Source of the DNA: CADEDV01 sp048498035
GTDB taxonomy: Bacteria > Bacteroidota > Bacteroidia > Chitinophagales > Chitinophagaceae
NCBI GenBank assembly: GCA_048498035.1
Contig: JBEHYT010000017.1
Span: forward strand, 1-64,000
DNA: 64,000 nt
Direction of reading: 5' to 3'
The notes under the pieces: model-generated
What the model was told of the DNA's origin: nothing
The model's database searches: none
The model's input: the letters and a program-made list of their open reading frames with translations, nothing else
Made by a program: the position numbers and the translations under genes
Shown: positions 43,548 to 51,860 of the stretch, one piece after another
Position numbering within the stretch: the first letter of the stretch is position 1
How the letters are laid out: each line of letters opens with the position of its first letter

Positions 43548-44114
43548 TTATTCCTTCACACGTTCAACATATTCGCCAGACTTGGTATTAACGCGGATCA
43601 GTTCGCCTTCATTTACAAATAAAGGCACATTTACGGTGGCCCCGGTTTCTACGGTAGCCGGCTTCAGGGTGCGTGTTGCAGTATCGCCTTTCAGTCCGGG
43701 CTCGGTATAGGTAACCTTTACCACGATCTTGTCGGGCAGTTCCACGCTCATGGGCTGCTCAGTCTCGGTGTTGAATAAAACGGCTACTTCCTGGCCATCT
43801 TTCAGAAACTGGGGAGCATCCACCAGCGTTTCCTGCAGGGCAATTTGCTCAAAGGTTTCATTATCCATAAAGTTATAGCCGGTATCATCCTTATAAAGGA
43901 ACTGGAAAGCCCGCTTTTCCACGCGCACGGGATAAATTGTATCGCCTGAGTTCCAGGTTCTTTCAATTGAACGGGAATTATCCACCCCTTTCAGTTTCGC
44001 CCATACCTTGGCGGCGGCACGTGCCGTTTTGTTTTCACCAAACTCCACAACGGTGTAAAGACTTCCGTCAAGGTTGATGATCATTCCGCGGCTGATGTCT
44101 GATGTAGTTGCCAT
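43548..44114 (-). CDS. efp: translation elongation factor P
   Basis: A 188-residue EF-P with the three OB-type domains. It binds ribosomes stalled at poly-proline stretches and promotes peptide bond formation. The N-terminus ATTSDISRGMIINLDGSLY and the loop with the modification-site position (ENKTARAAAKVWAKLKG) are visible. That site has Thr-Ala-Arg-Ala rather than the Lys used by E. coli, so an Arg tip (rhamnosylated type or unmodified) is possible. The C-terminal end is NTKSGEYVERVKE. It is followed by accB and accC, an order conserved in Bacteroidota. Confidence 0.95.
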   Translation of the reverse strand: MATTSDISRGMIINLDGSLYTVVEFGENKTARAAAKVWAKLKGVDNSRSIERTWNSGDTIYPVRVEKRAFQFLYKDDTGYNFMDNETFEQIALQETLVDAPQFLKDGQEVAVLFNTETEQPMSVELPDKIVVKVTYTEPGLKGDTATRTLKPATVETGATVNVPLFVNEGELIRVNTKSGEYVERVKE

Positions 44115-44251
44115 TGACAGTTATTTTTTGATCGCTTCCGAACCATTCGGAATTGAGGGTGGCAAAGATAACACGCCCGGTTTACCCCGCAAAGGGAAAT
44201 AAAATTGACATACATGCAACTTTTTATCCGTCAAATTAGCCTTTCTTTGGT

Positions 44252-44764
44252 ATGAATATGAAAAAGCTACTCCTGTTTTCGCTGTTAGCAACCGGTTTCC
44301 TGGCTGCCAGCGCCCAGAATATCGACAACAGCAATCTGCCCCCCTACAAGCGATTTCCGGGATTTCCGCCGGTGAAATTATTAAAGCTCGACAGCACGAA
44401 TTATTTCTCCAAGGAAGACCTGCCAAAAAACAGGCCGGTACTGCTTATGATCTTTAACCCCGAATGTGAGCATTGCAAGCATGAAACCGAACAGTTGATT
44501 GCCAACATCGATAAATTCCGTAAAATTCAGGTGGTAATGGCCACCACCATGCCTTTTGAAATGATGCGGGATTTTGTAAGCCACTATGGGCTTGACAAGT
44601 ACAAAAACATTACCGTTGGCCAGGACACCCATTTTTTCCTGCCGCCTTTCTTCAAGATCAGCAGCCTGCCCTTCCTGGCTTTTTACGACAAGGACAAGCA
44701 ATTGCTGTCAACCTTCGAAGGCTCCTTGCCAATTGATAAAGTACTGGAGACTTTTGAAAAATAA
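44252..44764 (+). CDS. secreted thioredoxin-fold (TlpA-like) protein
   Basis: A 170-residue periplasmic protein. A signal peptide (about 1-21, ending ASAQN) precedes a thioredoxin fold (about 55-170) with the redox motif CEHC in FNPECEHCKHE (about residues 71-74) and the cis-Pro strand SSLPFLAFY. The CxxC is intact, so it can exchange disulfides, probably as a reductase. ATGs at 44252 and 44258 are both possible. It is divergent from efp and followed after 81 bp by mdh, which has its own promoter-like element. Confidence 0.88.
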   Translation: MNMKKLLLFSLLATGFLAASAQNIDNSNLPPYKRFPGFPPVKLLKLDSTNYFSKEDLPKNRPVLLMIFNPECEHCKHETEQLIANIDKFRKIQVVMATTMPFEMMRDFVSHYGLDKYKNITVGQDTHFFLPPFFKISSLPFLAFYDKDKQLLSTFEGSLPIDKVLETFEK

Positions 44765-44798
44765 GCCTGCCGGGATGCCCGGCAAGCGGCGTTTCCGC

Positions 44799-44806
44799 TA
44801 CCTTTG
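44799..44806 (+). promoter_or_regulatory. candidate -7 element TACCTTTG for mdh
   Basis: TACCTTTG matches TAnnTTTG, 39 bp before the mdh ATG. A TGCCGGG/GCCCGGCA hairpin (44767-44783), without a T run, lies just before it. No clear -33 element is present. Confidence 0.45.
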
Positions 44807-44845
44807 CGGCGGAAAATATTTTATCATCCCATAAATCTCCGCTAC

Positions 44846-45775
44846 ATGAAAGTAACTGTTGTAGGTGCCGGCGCTGTAGGCGCAACCTGCGCTGATAACA
44901 TTGCGCGTAAAGAACTTTGCCAGGAACTGGTGCTGTTGGATATTAAAGAGGGAGTGGCCGAAGGAAAGGCCCAGGATATGATGCAAACAGCTGCCCTGCT
45001 GGGTTTTGACACTAAAATTTCAGGAAGTACCAATGATTACTCCAAAACTGCAGGCAGCGATGTGGTTGTAATTACGTCCGGCCTTCCCCGTAAACCTGGT
45101 ATGACCCGCGAAGAACTGATTGGTGTAAACGCCGGGATCGTAAAAGGTGTTTGTGAAAACATCCTGAAGCATTCCCCGGACGCCATCATTATCGTGATCA
45201 GCAACCCGATGGATACCATGACCTACCTCGCATTGCAATCCACCGGACTTCCCAAACACCGGATCATCGGAATGGGTGGTGCGCTGGACAGTGCGCGATT
45301 CCGTTACCAGTTGAGCCAACATCTCGGATGCAGTCCTGCTGATCTGAATGCAGTAGTTGTGGGTGGACACGGCGACACTACCATGATCCCCCTTATTCGC
45401 ATGGCCACCTGGAACAGCGTACCGGTAACACAGTTTCTTTCTGCTGAGCAGCAGGAAAAGATCGTAAAAGATACAATGGTGGGCGGCGCTACCCTTACCG
45501 CACTTATTGGCACTTCTGCCTGGTATGCACCCGGCGCGGCGGGAGCAGCGCTGGTAGAAGCCGTTCTTCGTGATGAGAAGAAATTATTTACCTGTTGCGT
45601 AGCGCTGGATGGAGAATACGGACAAAAAGACATCTGTATGGGCGTTCCCGTAATCATTGGTAAAAACGGTTGGGAAAAAATCATCGATTTCAAGCTGAAC
45701 GAAAGCGAACAGGCAGCTTTTAACAAAAGCGCCGATGCCGTTCGGGCGATGAATGATGTATTGAAAACACTGTAA
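44846..45775 (+). CDS. mdh: malate dehydrogenase
   Basis: A 309-residue NAD-dependent malate dehydrogenase of the LDH-like type, interconverting malate and oxaloacetate. The Rossmann start MKVTVVGAGAVGATCADNIA (GAGxVG) and catalytic His in VVVGGHGDTTMIPL (about residue 174) are present. The substrate-binding region SGLPRKPGMTREEL has the Arg residues expected for malate, not lactate. Length is normal (310-315). The ATG at 44846 is preferred over earlier in-frame codons, which lack homology. It ends with a strong terminator. Confidence 0.96.
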   Translation: MKVTVVGAGAVGATCADNIARKELCQELVLLDIKEGVAEGKAQDMMQTAALLGFDTKISGSTNDYSKTAGSDVVVITSGLPRKPGMTREELIGVNAGIVKGVCENILKHSPDAIIIVISNPMDTMTYLALQSTGLPKHRIIGMGGALDSARFRYQLSQHLGCSPADLNAVVVGGHGDTTMIPLIRMATWNSVPVTQFLSAEQQEKIVKDTMVGGATLTALIGTSAWYAPGAAGAALVEAVLRDEKKLFTCCVALDGEYGQKDICMGVPVIIGKNGWEKIIDFKLNESEQAAFNKSADAVRAMNDVLKTL

Positions 45776-45797
45776 ACAATGCATTCGTAGGAATACG

Positions 45798-45828
45798 ATC
45801 CCCGCCAATGTTGGCGGGGATTTTTTTT
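45798..45828 (+). terminator. terminator of mdh
   Basis: ATCCCCGCCA and TGGCGGGGAT form a perfect 10-bp stem with an ATGT loop followed by eight T. It begins 22 bp after the stop. Confidence 0.93.
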
Positions 45829-45894
45829 GCCTGCACAACTTTTTCACCCGCTTTTGGTTATCTGAAATCCAATTGTTTCTTTGTAGTTTTCATT

Positions 45895-47007
45895 ATGCGT
45901 TTAAAAACAATACTGTTCGCTATTGCCTTTGTATCGCAGCTTTGCGGCCGGGCGCAAACTTTGCAGCCAGGCTTTGATGCGCACCAATACGCTGAAGTGC
46001 TTTCACTGGCTTTCTACAGCTCTGGCATAGCGGATTCAACCCTTCGGGGAAAAGCAAAAGATCCCTATCACCTGGAATACCGCTCCCCGGAAGTTGGACT
46101 AAAAAACCGCTGGTCTCTTTTTTTAAAAAATGACAACACAGCCGTAATTGATATACGTGGCACCATTGCCCAGGCAGCCAGTTGGATGGCCAATTTTTAC
46201 GCGGCCATGATCCCCGCAACGGGCCAGCTTCAGTTAAATGACAGCACCATATTCAATTACCAGCTTGCAAGAGATCCGCGTGCCATGGTGCATGTGGGCT
46301 GGACCATCAGCCTGGCACACCTTGCGCCCTCCATTGAGCAAATGATCAATAAATATTACCGCGAAAAACACACAAAGGCCTTTATCATTGCCGGTCATAG
46401 CCAGGGTGGCGCTATCTCATTTCTACTTCGCTCCTGGCTGGAATATGAACAACTGAATGGGAATATACCTGGTGACGTAGTGTTTAAAACCTACTGCAGC
46501 GCCGCACCAAAACCGGGAAATTTGTACTATGCCTACGATTTTGACTTTATCACCCGCGGCGGATGGGCATTTACCGTTGTAAATTCAGCCGACTGGGTTC
46601 CGGAAACACCATTCTCCATTCAAACGTTACATGATATCAATCCAACCAATCCGCTCGCCCACACGCGGGCTATTCTTAAAAATCAAAAACTATTAGTTCG
46701 CCTGGGTGTTGGACTTATTTATTCAAAGCTTGAAAAAAAACCACGAAAGGCGCAACGGAAATTTGAAAAATATCTTGGGCATGCATTGTATAAAAAAGGT
46801 ATCCGTAAGATACTGCCGCAGTTAAAGGAGCCTGACTACGTTCATGGAAACAACTATATGCGTGCCGGTAATCCAATTGTATTGATGGCAGACAAAGACT
46901 ACTACCAGCGATTTCCTGAAAGCGATACCAACTATTTTGTTCACCATCATTTCAACTCCTATTACTACCTGCTCAGGAAATGGTACCCTGATAGCTTTAA
47001 CGAGTGA
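45895..47007 (+). CDS. secreted class 3-type lipase
   Basis: A 370-residue protein with a signal peptide (about 1-19, ending LCGRAQ). The lipase class 3 motif AFIIAGHSQGGAISFLL carries the nucleophile Ser (about residue 168), and the following PKPGNLYYAYDFD and VNSADWVPETPF suggest Asp and loop residues. The catalytic His is not certain. It probably hydrolyses acyl esters in the periplasm or outside. The ATG at 45895 gives the signal peptide. It is monocistronic and overlaps the convergent RlmK-like gene by 11 bp. Confidence 0.8.
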   Translation: MRLKTILFAIAFVSQLCGRAQTLQPGFDAHQYAEVLSLAFYSSGIADSTLRGKAKDPYHLEYRSPEVGLKNRWSLFLKNDNTAVIDIRGTIAQAASWMANFYAAMIPATGQLQLNDSTIFNYQLARDPRAMVHVGWTISLAHLAPSIEQMINKYYREKHTKAFIIAGHSQGGAISFLLRSWLEYEQLNGNIPGDVVFKTYCSAAPKPGNLYYAYDFDFITRGGWAFTVVNSADWVPETPFSIQTLHDINPTNPLAHTRAILKNQKLLVRLGVGLIYSKLEKKPRKAQRKFEKYLGHALYKKGIRKILPQLKEPDYVHGNNYMRAGNPIVLMADKDYYQRFPESDTNYFVHHHFNSYYYLLRKWYPDSFNE

Positions 47008-47938
47008 TAAGAAAACAAAAACGGGAAAATCGTCCTTCAAAATCAAAGGGCGTGGTTGCCTTAGTGATATCGCGGATAGATGAGGCCCGGATGTTGGCAC
47101 TATCCAGTTCAAATTTCCGGTAGTTGGTGCTGAAATAAAGCTGCGCGCCGGGTTTCATTGCCGCGAGGCATTGATTGATCAGCGCCGCATGATCGCGTTG
47201 TGTATCCAGGATATCAGTCATTCGCTGACTGTTGCTGAAAGTTGGAGGGTCCATGATCACGAGATCAAAATTATCAGCCGGCAGGGATGGCAGGTATTGT
47301 TTCACATCCGCATGCACAAACGAAAAATTGCCGGTCAGACCGTTGGCTGCCATATTTTCCTCCGCCCATTGCAAATAGGTTTTAGAAAGATCTACCGTAA
47401 CTACTTCTTTGGCGCCTCCCGCGGCCGCATACACAGAAAAAGACCCGGTATAAGCAAAAAGATTCAGAACGGCTTTGCCGGCGGCTTGTTCCCTGATGCG
47501 TTGTCGGGTTAAGCGATGGTCGAGGAATAGACCGGTATCCAGGTAATCGGTCATATTGACAAAAAAAGTCAACCCGTTTTCTTCTACAGCAAACCGCTGT
47601 TGTCGTTCGTCAATTTTTTCATATTGTCCAAGCCTACCGGGTTTTCGCTGCCTCAGTTTCACAAAGATCGCAGCTGCGGGTACTTCAAGCACGGCTGAAA
47701 TTACCTCAGTGGTAACCGTTAGCCAATGCGCATGCGCCTCATCCGACAGGCCGTGATTACGTTTATATTCCGCTACATAAACCATATCGCCATAGCGTTC
47801 AATACAAACCGGGAATTCGGGGATATCGTGGTCGTAGAGCCGGTAGCAGGTAACGCCCATTTTCCGCGCCTGTTTTCCCAGGTGCCTGGCTACTTTAGTG
47901 AGGCGGTTGCGGAACATTTCCACTTTGGATTGCTGCAT
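46997..47938 (-). CDS. RlmK-like 23S rRNA guanine-N7 methyltransferase
   Basis: A 313-residue class I SAM-dependent methyltransferase that matches the C-terminal (RlmK) half of E. coli RlmKL, here as a stand-alone protein. N-terminal FRNRLTKVARHLGKQARK and CYRLYDHDIPEFPVCIERYGD are the typical RlmK opening. SAM-binding AVLNLFAYTGSFSVYAAAGGA and the catalytic DPPTFSNSQRMTDILDTQRDH are intact. It should methylate a guanine in 23S rRNA (position 2069 in E. coli); activity on the same site here is inference. The ATG at 47938 is preferred over TTG at 47944. It is divergent from the DnaQ/GIY-YIG gene, only 38 bp away. Confidence 0.88.
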   Translation of the reverse strand: MQQSKVEMFRNRLTKVARHLGKQARKMGVTCYRLYDHDIPEFPVCIERYGDMVYVAEYKRNHGLSDEAHAHWLTVTTEVISAVLEVPAAAIFVKLRQRKPGRLGQYEKIDERQQRFAVEENGLTFFVNMTDYLDTGLFLDHRLTRQRIREQAAGKAVLNLFAYTGSFSVYAAAGGAKEVVTVDLSKTYLQWAEENMAANGLTGNFSFVHADVKQYLPSLPADNFDLVIMDPPTFSNSQRMTDILDTQRDHAALINQCLAAMKPGAQLYFSTNYRKFELDSANIRASSIRDITKATTPFDFEGRFSRFCFLITR

Positions 47939-47976
47939 GAACAAAATTTACGATCTTAGTATACTTACAATTTCCC

Positions 47977-49395
47977 TTGCTCTACGCTGTTGTTGATATA
48001 GAAACTACGGGCGCTTATGCTGCCGCAAATGGTATTACTGAAATATCCATCCAGGTGTTTGACGGCAACAAAGTTGTGGAAAAATTTGAAACACTCATCA
48101 ATCCCTGCCAGCCTATTCCGAGATATATCCAGGCAATGACGGGTATTAAAGATAGCATGGTTGCTACTGCTCCCATTTTTGACGCGGTAGCGGAAAAAAT
48201 CCACCTGATGCTACAGGATAAGATATTTGTTGCGCACAATGTAAATTTCGATTATTCATTTGTAAAAAGTCACTTGCAGGAAGCCGGCTTTACACTTAAC
48301 AGCAAAAAGCTTTGTACCGTACGCATGAGCCGGAAAATTTTTCCCGGTCTGCCTTCCTATAGTCTTGGCAATCTTTGCAGTTCGCTACAGATCAGTATGC
48401 ACAACCGGCACCGGGCGGGTGGTGATGCAGAAGCTACAGTGGAAGTGCTTCGTCGTTTGCTGCAGGAAGATCGCGAACAATTTATCCTGAAAAGCCTGCT
48501 TCGGAATTCGAAGGAACAAATGTTGCCGCCGAATGTACCAAAGGAGCATTTTGAAAAGTTGCCCTATACGCCGGGCGTCTATTATTTCCATAATGAAAAA
48601 GGGAAAGTAGTTTACGTTGGCAAAGCCATCAATATACGCTATCGCGTAAATAGTCATTTCAGTAATAATTCTGAAAGCAGGCAGAAGCAAAATTTTATGA
48701 AACATGTGTACGGCATCAGTTTCACTTCCTGCGCTACGGAACTGATGGCCTGCATCCTTGAATCAACCGAAATTAAAAAGCTTTGGCCCGCATTTAATAA
48801 TTCCCAGAAACGCTGGGAAGATGTCTATGGCATTTTTTCTTTTGAAGATCAGAACGGATTTCTCCGGCTGGCGGTTGACAAAACAAAAAACCGCCTTAAT
48901 CCCGTTTGCACTTTTCACTACCTGGTAGACGGGCACGCTATACTGCGAAAACTGATCCGCGATTTCTCGCTTTGTCCGCGCCTTTGCTTTTTGCAAACAG
49001 ACCCGGGGGCGTGTGAAGGAATGGAAGAAGGAACCTGCGCGGGTGCCTGTTGCGGCGAGGAACAACCATCCAGCTATAATAGCCGGGTTCAGCAGGCCAT
49101 CGAAACACTTGCCAACCAACCCTCCTATGCCATTATTGAAAAAGGGCTGGGTTCCGATGACCGTTCCTGCATATTAGTTTGGGAAGGTCGTTTTTACGGA
49201 ATGGGTTATATATCGCAGGACCAAAATGTAGAAAATCCCCTGGAATTGAAAGAAGTGGTGACGCCCTATAAGGAGAATCTTTTTATTCGCAACCTCGTGC
49301 AGGGCTACGCCGCGCGGTTCCCCGATCGTGTTACCTGGCTAAGGAAAGTGCCTAACTCAACCATTGAAAATCCGGGTGCCGGGGCATTGCTGTAA
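47977..49395 (+). CDS. DnaQ-type exonuclease fused to a GIY-YIG nuclease
   Basis: A 472-residue two-nuclease protein. The DEDDh exonuclease domain (about 1-170) has VVDIETTGAY, FVAHNVNFDYSFVK and HRAGGDAEATVEVL. The GIY-YIG domain (about 195-280), related to UvrC/Cho, has PYTPGVYYFHNEKGKVVYVGKA. The rest (about 280-472) contains several Cys residues (LCPRLCFLQTDPGACEGMEEGTCAGACCGEE) that may bind metal; the UvrC HhH and UvrB-binding parts are not seen. DnaQ-UvrC-like fusions are known in several bacteria and probably act in DNA repair. The only in-frame start is TTG at 47977; an in-frame stop lies at 47938. Confidence 0.88.
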   Translation: MLYAVVDIETTGAYAAANGITEISIQVFDGNKVVEKFETLINPCQPIPRYIQAMTGIKDSMVATAPIFDAVAEKIHLMLQDKIFVAHNVNFDYSFVKSHLQEAGFTLNSKKLCTVRMSRKIFPGLPSYSLGNLCSSLQISMHNRHRAGGDAEATVEVLRRLLQEDREQFILKSLLRNSKEQMLPPNVPKEHFEKLPYTPGVYYFHNEKGKVVYVGKAINIRYRVNSHFSNNSESRQKQNFMKHVYGISFTSCATELMACILESTEIKKLWPAFNNSQKRWEDVYGIFSFEDQNGFLRLAVDKTKNRLNPVCTFHYLVDGHAILRKLIRDFSLCPRLCFLQTDPGACEGMEEGTCAGACCGEEQPSSYNSRVQQAIETLANQPSYAIIEKGLGSDDRSCILVWEGRFYGMGYISQDQNVENPLELKEVVTPYKENLFIRNLVQGYAARFPDRVTWLRKVPNSTIENPGAGALL

Positions 49396-49789
49396 AACAG
49401 GCCGCTGCCAATTCAGGCGGTGTTGTTAATTTACGCCGTTCCGTATCTATCCAGGCACCATCGCAGGTGAGAACAGCCGCCAGTTGATCGCCTTTTTTTA
49501 TGATCTGGTGCTGGATCGTCCACCGTGAAAAATCGGCTTTCGCTTTCAGCAAATGGAGTGTAATTACCAGTTCGTCCTGTTGGCGTATTTCACGGCGAAA
49601 AACACATTCTTCCCGGAAAAGGATGGGCCCTACATGCAGCTCCCGCATCGCGGTGTCATCCAGTTCATAGGCGGTTAGCCAGGCGATCCGGCATTGCGCT
49701 CCCCAGTCATAGTAAACTGAGTGCCTGACGTGGTAATTGGGGTCAAGATCTGACCACCTGACCTGTAACGGGATGCTAAATTGTTCCAT
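49352..49789 (-). CDS. acyl-CoA thioesterase (hotdog fold, YbgC/4HBT type)
   Basis: A 145-residue hotdog-fold thioesterase. The N-terminal VRWSDLDPNYHVRHSVYYDW holds the conserved Asp of the 4HBT family, and the central helix QCRIAWLTAYELDD follows. It hydrolyses acyl-CoA thioesters in the cytoplasm; chain length is unknown. The ATG at 49789 is used; an earlier TTG is less likely. Its 3' end overlaps the convergent DnaQ/GIY-YIG gene by 44 bp, an unusually long tail overlap. Divergent from the FKBP gene, 74 bp away. Confidence 0.85.
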   Translation of the reverse strand: MEQFSIPLQVRWSDLDPNYHVRHSVYYDWGAQCRIAWLTAYELDDTAMRELHVGPILFREECVFRREIRQQDELVITLHLLKAKADFSRWTIQHQIIKKGDQLAAVLTCDGAWIDTERRKLTTPPELAAACFTAMPRHPDFQWLS

Positions 49790-49863
49790 AAACCGCAAAT
49801 TAACCGATAACCGGGGTTGAAATATCACCCCAACCTTTATTTTTGCAACCTAACTATCAATTC

Positions 49864-50730
49864 ATGAAGCAACTTGTAATCACGGCCCTGTGTGCCGGTT
49901 TGTGTGTAGGAGCATCTGCCCAGAAAACAGCATCCACCGTAAAAAAGCCCGTGGCCGTAAAATCGATTTTTAAAAACCAGCAGGACTCGGCCTGCTACGC
50001 TATGGGTATGGGGCTGGCAAAATATTACCAGCAGCAAGGCACAAAAACCGTTAATACCACACAAATCATTAAGGGAATTTCCGATGTGTATTCCTCCAAT
50101 AAAATAGACTCCAATAGCTACGCCATGGGACTTAGTTTTGGCGCTTATTACAAGCAGATGGGGGTAACCTCGGTTAATACCGCACTCATCGCAAAGGGTA
50201 TTAATGATGTGTTTGCAAACCGGAAACCAGCCTTTGATGATAATGCAGCCAATTCCGTAATGAACAGCTACCTGATGAAACTGCAGGCGCAAAAATCACA
50301 ACCCAATATCGTGGCCGGTGAAAATTTCCTGCAGCAAAACAAAACAAAACCCGGCGTAAAGACAACCCAGAGTGGGCTGCAATACGAGGTGATTACAGAA
50401 GGTACGGGACCCAAACCCAGCGACCAGGACAGCGTAACCTGTCATTATAAAGGAACACTGATGGACGGTACTGAATTTGATAACTCTTACAGCCGCGGAA
50501 TGCCTATTACATTTAGCCTCCATGGCGTAATACCGGGGTGGACCGAAGGATTGCAATTGATGCCGGAAGGATCCAAATATAAATTTTATGTTCCTTATAC
50601 CCTTGGATATGGCGCGTTTGACTACGGTCCTATCCCCGGCGGGTCTATGCTTACCTTTGAAGTGGAATTGCTTCATGTGATCAAACATAATGTACCGGTC
50701 AACGATGCACCGGCAAAAACAGGGAATTAG
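49864..50730 (+). CDS. FKBP-type peptidyl-prolyl cis-trans isomerase
   Basis: A 288-residue secreted FKBP. A signal peptide (about 1-19, ending GASAQK) is followed by the FKBP-N dimerisation domain (about 45-155) made of two similar halves, YAMGMGLAKYYQQQGTKTVN and YAMGLSFGAYYKQMGVTSVN. The FKBP domain (about 170-275) has VTCHYKGTLMDGTEFDNSY, VIPGWTEGLQLMPEGSKYKF and GYGAF...IPGGSMLTFEVELL. It assists folding of periplasmic and outer-membrane proteins (FkpA/Mip type). It is monocistronic with a bidirectional terminator. Confidence 0.94.
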   Translation: MKQLVITALCAGLCVGASAQKTASTVKKPVAVKSIFKNQQDSACYAMGMGLAKYYQQQGTKTVNTTQIIKGISDVYSSNKIDSNSYAMGLSFGAYYKQMGVTSVNTALIAKGINDVFANRKPAFDDNAANSVMNSYLMKLQAQKSQPNIVAGENFLQQNKTKPGVKTTQSGLQYEVITEGTGPKPSDQDSVTCHYKGTLMDGTEFDNSYSRGMPITFSLHGVIPGWTEGLQLMPEGSKYKFYVPYTLGYGAFDYGPIPGGSMLTFEVELLHVIKHNVPVNDAPAKTGN

Positions 50731-50747
50731 ATCTGATAATGAATAAT

Positions 50748-50776
50748 AAAAAAAGAGGCCAACAGCCTCTTTTTTT
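50748..50776. terminator. bidirectional terminator between FKBP and K+ channel genes
   Basis: GAGGC and GCCTC pair around a CAACA loop, extended by A7 on the left and T7 on the right, so both strands show a stem plus a T run. It lies between convergent genes. Confidence 0.9.
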
Positions 50777-50800
50777 ATTCCTTCTACTATTTTGTTGGTG

Positions 50801-51817
50801 TTATTTCAGGTTTGCCTTCATCGTTCGCACCTGGTGGTGTGTGCCCAGGATAATGATTTTCATGCCGGGTTCGATGATAATATCTGTTGGCGGATTGAGG
50901 ATAAACTTGCCGGAGGGGCTTTTTACGCCGAGGCAATTCACGCCGGTTTTATTCCATTGCATCACTTCGTGCAACGATTTACCCCGGATGGCCGGCGGCA
51001 ATGCATCATAGGCAACTGAATCAATATTGATACCGCCCCCCTCTTCACCAGATAAGAAATCGATAAACTCAACCACATCGGGTTTCGATACCAGGTTAGC
51101 CATATAACTGCCGCCGATCCTGTCAGGCATGATCACGTTGTTCGCGCCTGCCTTTTTTAACTTTGCAATCGAATTGACGTCTGAGCAACGGCTGATGATC
51201 TGGAGCTCCGGGTTCAGGCCGCGGGCAGAAAGGACGATAAAAAGATTGTCTGCATCCACAGGAAGCGTGCTGATAAGCGCACGTGCACGTTCAATTCCGG
51301 CCGACAAAAGCACATCGTCATTTGTACTATCTCCTTCTATTCGTAATAATGCGCCGTCTTCATGCCGGGAGCGGTCCATCAGGTCATGATTCTTTTCGAT
51401 CACGACAAAATCGAGGCCGTGCGAACGCAAGATTTTAACTGCCTCGTGGCCGTTTCGTCCATATCCACAAACAATTACATGATCCTGGAGTTGACCGATA
51501 TCTTTCATAAGCTTGCGGGTTTTAAAATAACGATGCACTTCTCCACTTACAATAAACTGGGTAATGCGGGTAATGGCAAATGCAAATGTGCTCCAACTGA
51601 TGATGAGGAGAAAAATAGTAAACCACTTTCCCGCTTCACTAAGCGGTATCACTTCTCCATATCCCACTGTAGTTATGGAAATAGTGGTCATGAACAACGC
51701 ATTAAGCAGAGATGCGTGTTCAATTATCATGTACCCCGTGATACCGATCACTACAATGATCAGCAGGATAATCACAGGCTGCAGTAACCGGTAGGTGGTT
51801 AGTCTCAAAACAGCCAA
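50801..51817 (-). CDS. potassium channel with TrkA-N (RCK) domain
   Basis: A 338-residue two-helix K+ channel. Helices at about 11-33 and 65-92 flank a pore loop with the selectivity filter TTVGYGEVIP. The RCK part has the TrkA-N Rossmann motif HVIVCGYGRNGHEAVKIL (about 112-130) and a TrkA-C domain (about 250-338). It conducts K+ and is gated by a nucleotide or Ca2+ at the RCK ring, which is not known here. The only in-frame start that keeps the first helix is TTG at 51817. cmk lies 43 bp upstream, so the two may be cotranscribed. Confidence 0.93.
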   Translation of the reverse strand: MAVLRLTTYRLLQPVIILLIIVVIGITGYMIIEHASLLNALFMTTISITTVGYGEVIPLSEAGKWFTIFLLIISWSTFAFAITRITQFIVSGEVHRYFKTRKLMKDIGQLQDHVIVCGYGRNGHEAVKILRSHGLDFVVIEKNHDLMDRSRHEDGALLRIEGDSTNDDVLLSAGIERARALISTLPVDADNLFIVLSARGLNPELQIISRCSDVNSIAKLKKAGANNVIMPDRIGGSYMANLVSKPDVVEFIDFLSGEEGGGINIDSVAYDALPPAIRGKSLHEVMQWNKTGVNCLGVKSPSGKFILNPPTDIIIEPGMKIIILGTHHQVRTMKANLK

Positions 51818-51860
51818 TTTGCTATAAAAATAGGAGAATGTAGCGGAAAAAGCACCTGCA

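Noticed and set aside
44767..44783. TGCCGGG/GCCCGGCA hairpin after the TlpA-like gene as a terminator
   Set aside because: No T run follows on either strand, so it is not supported as an intrinsic terminator.
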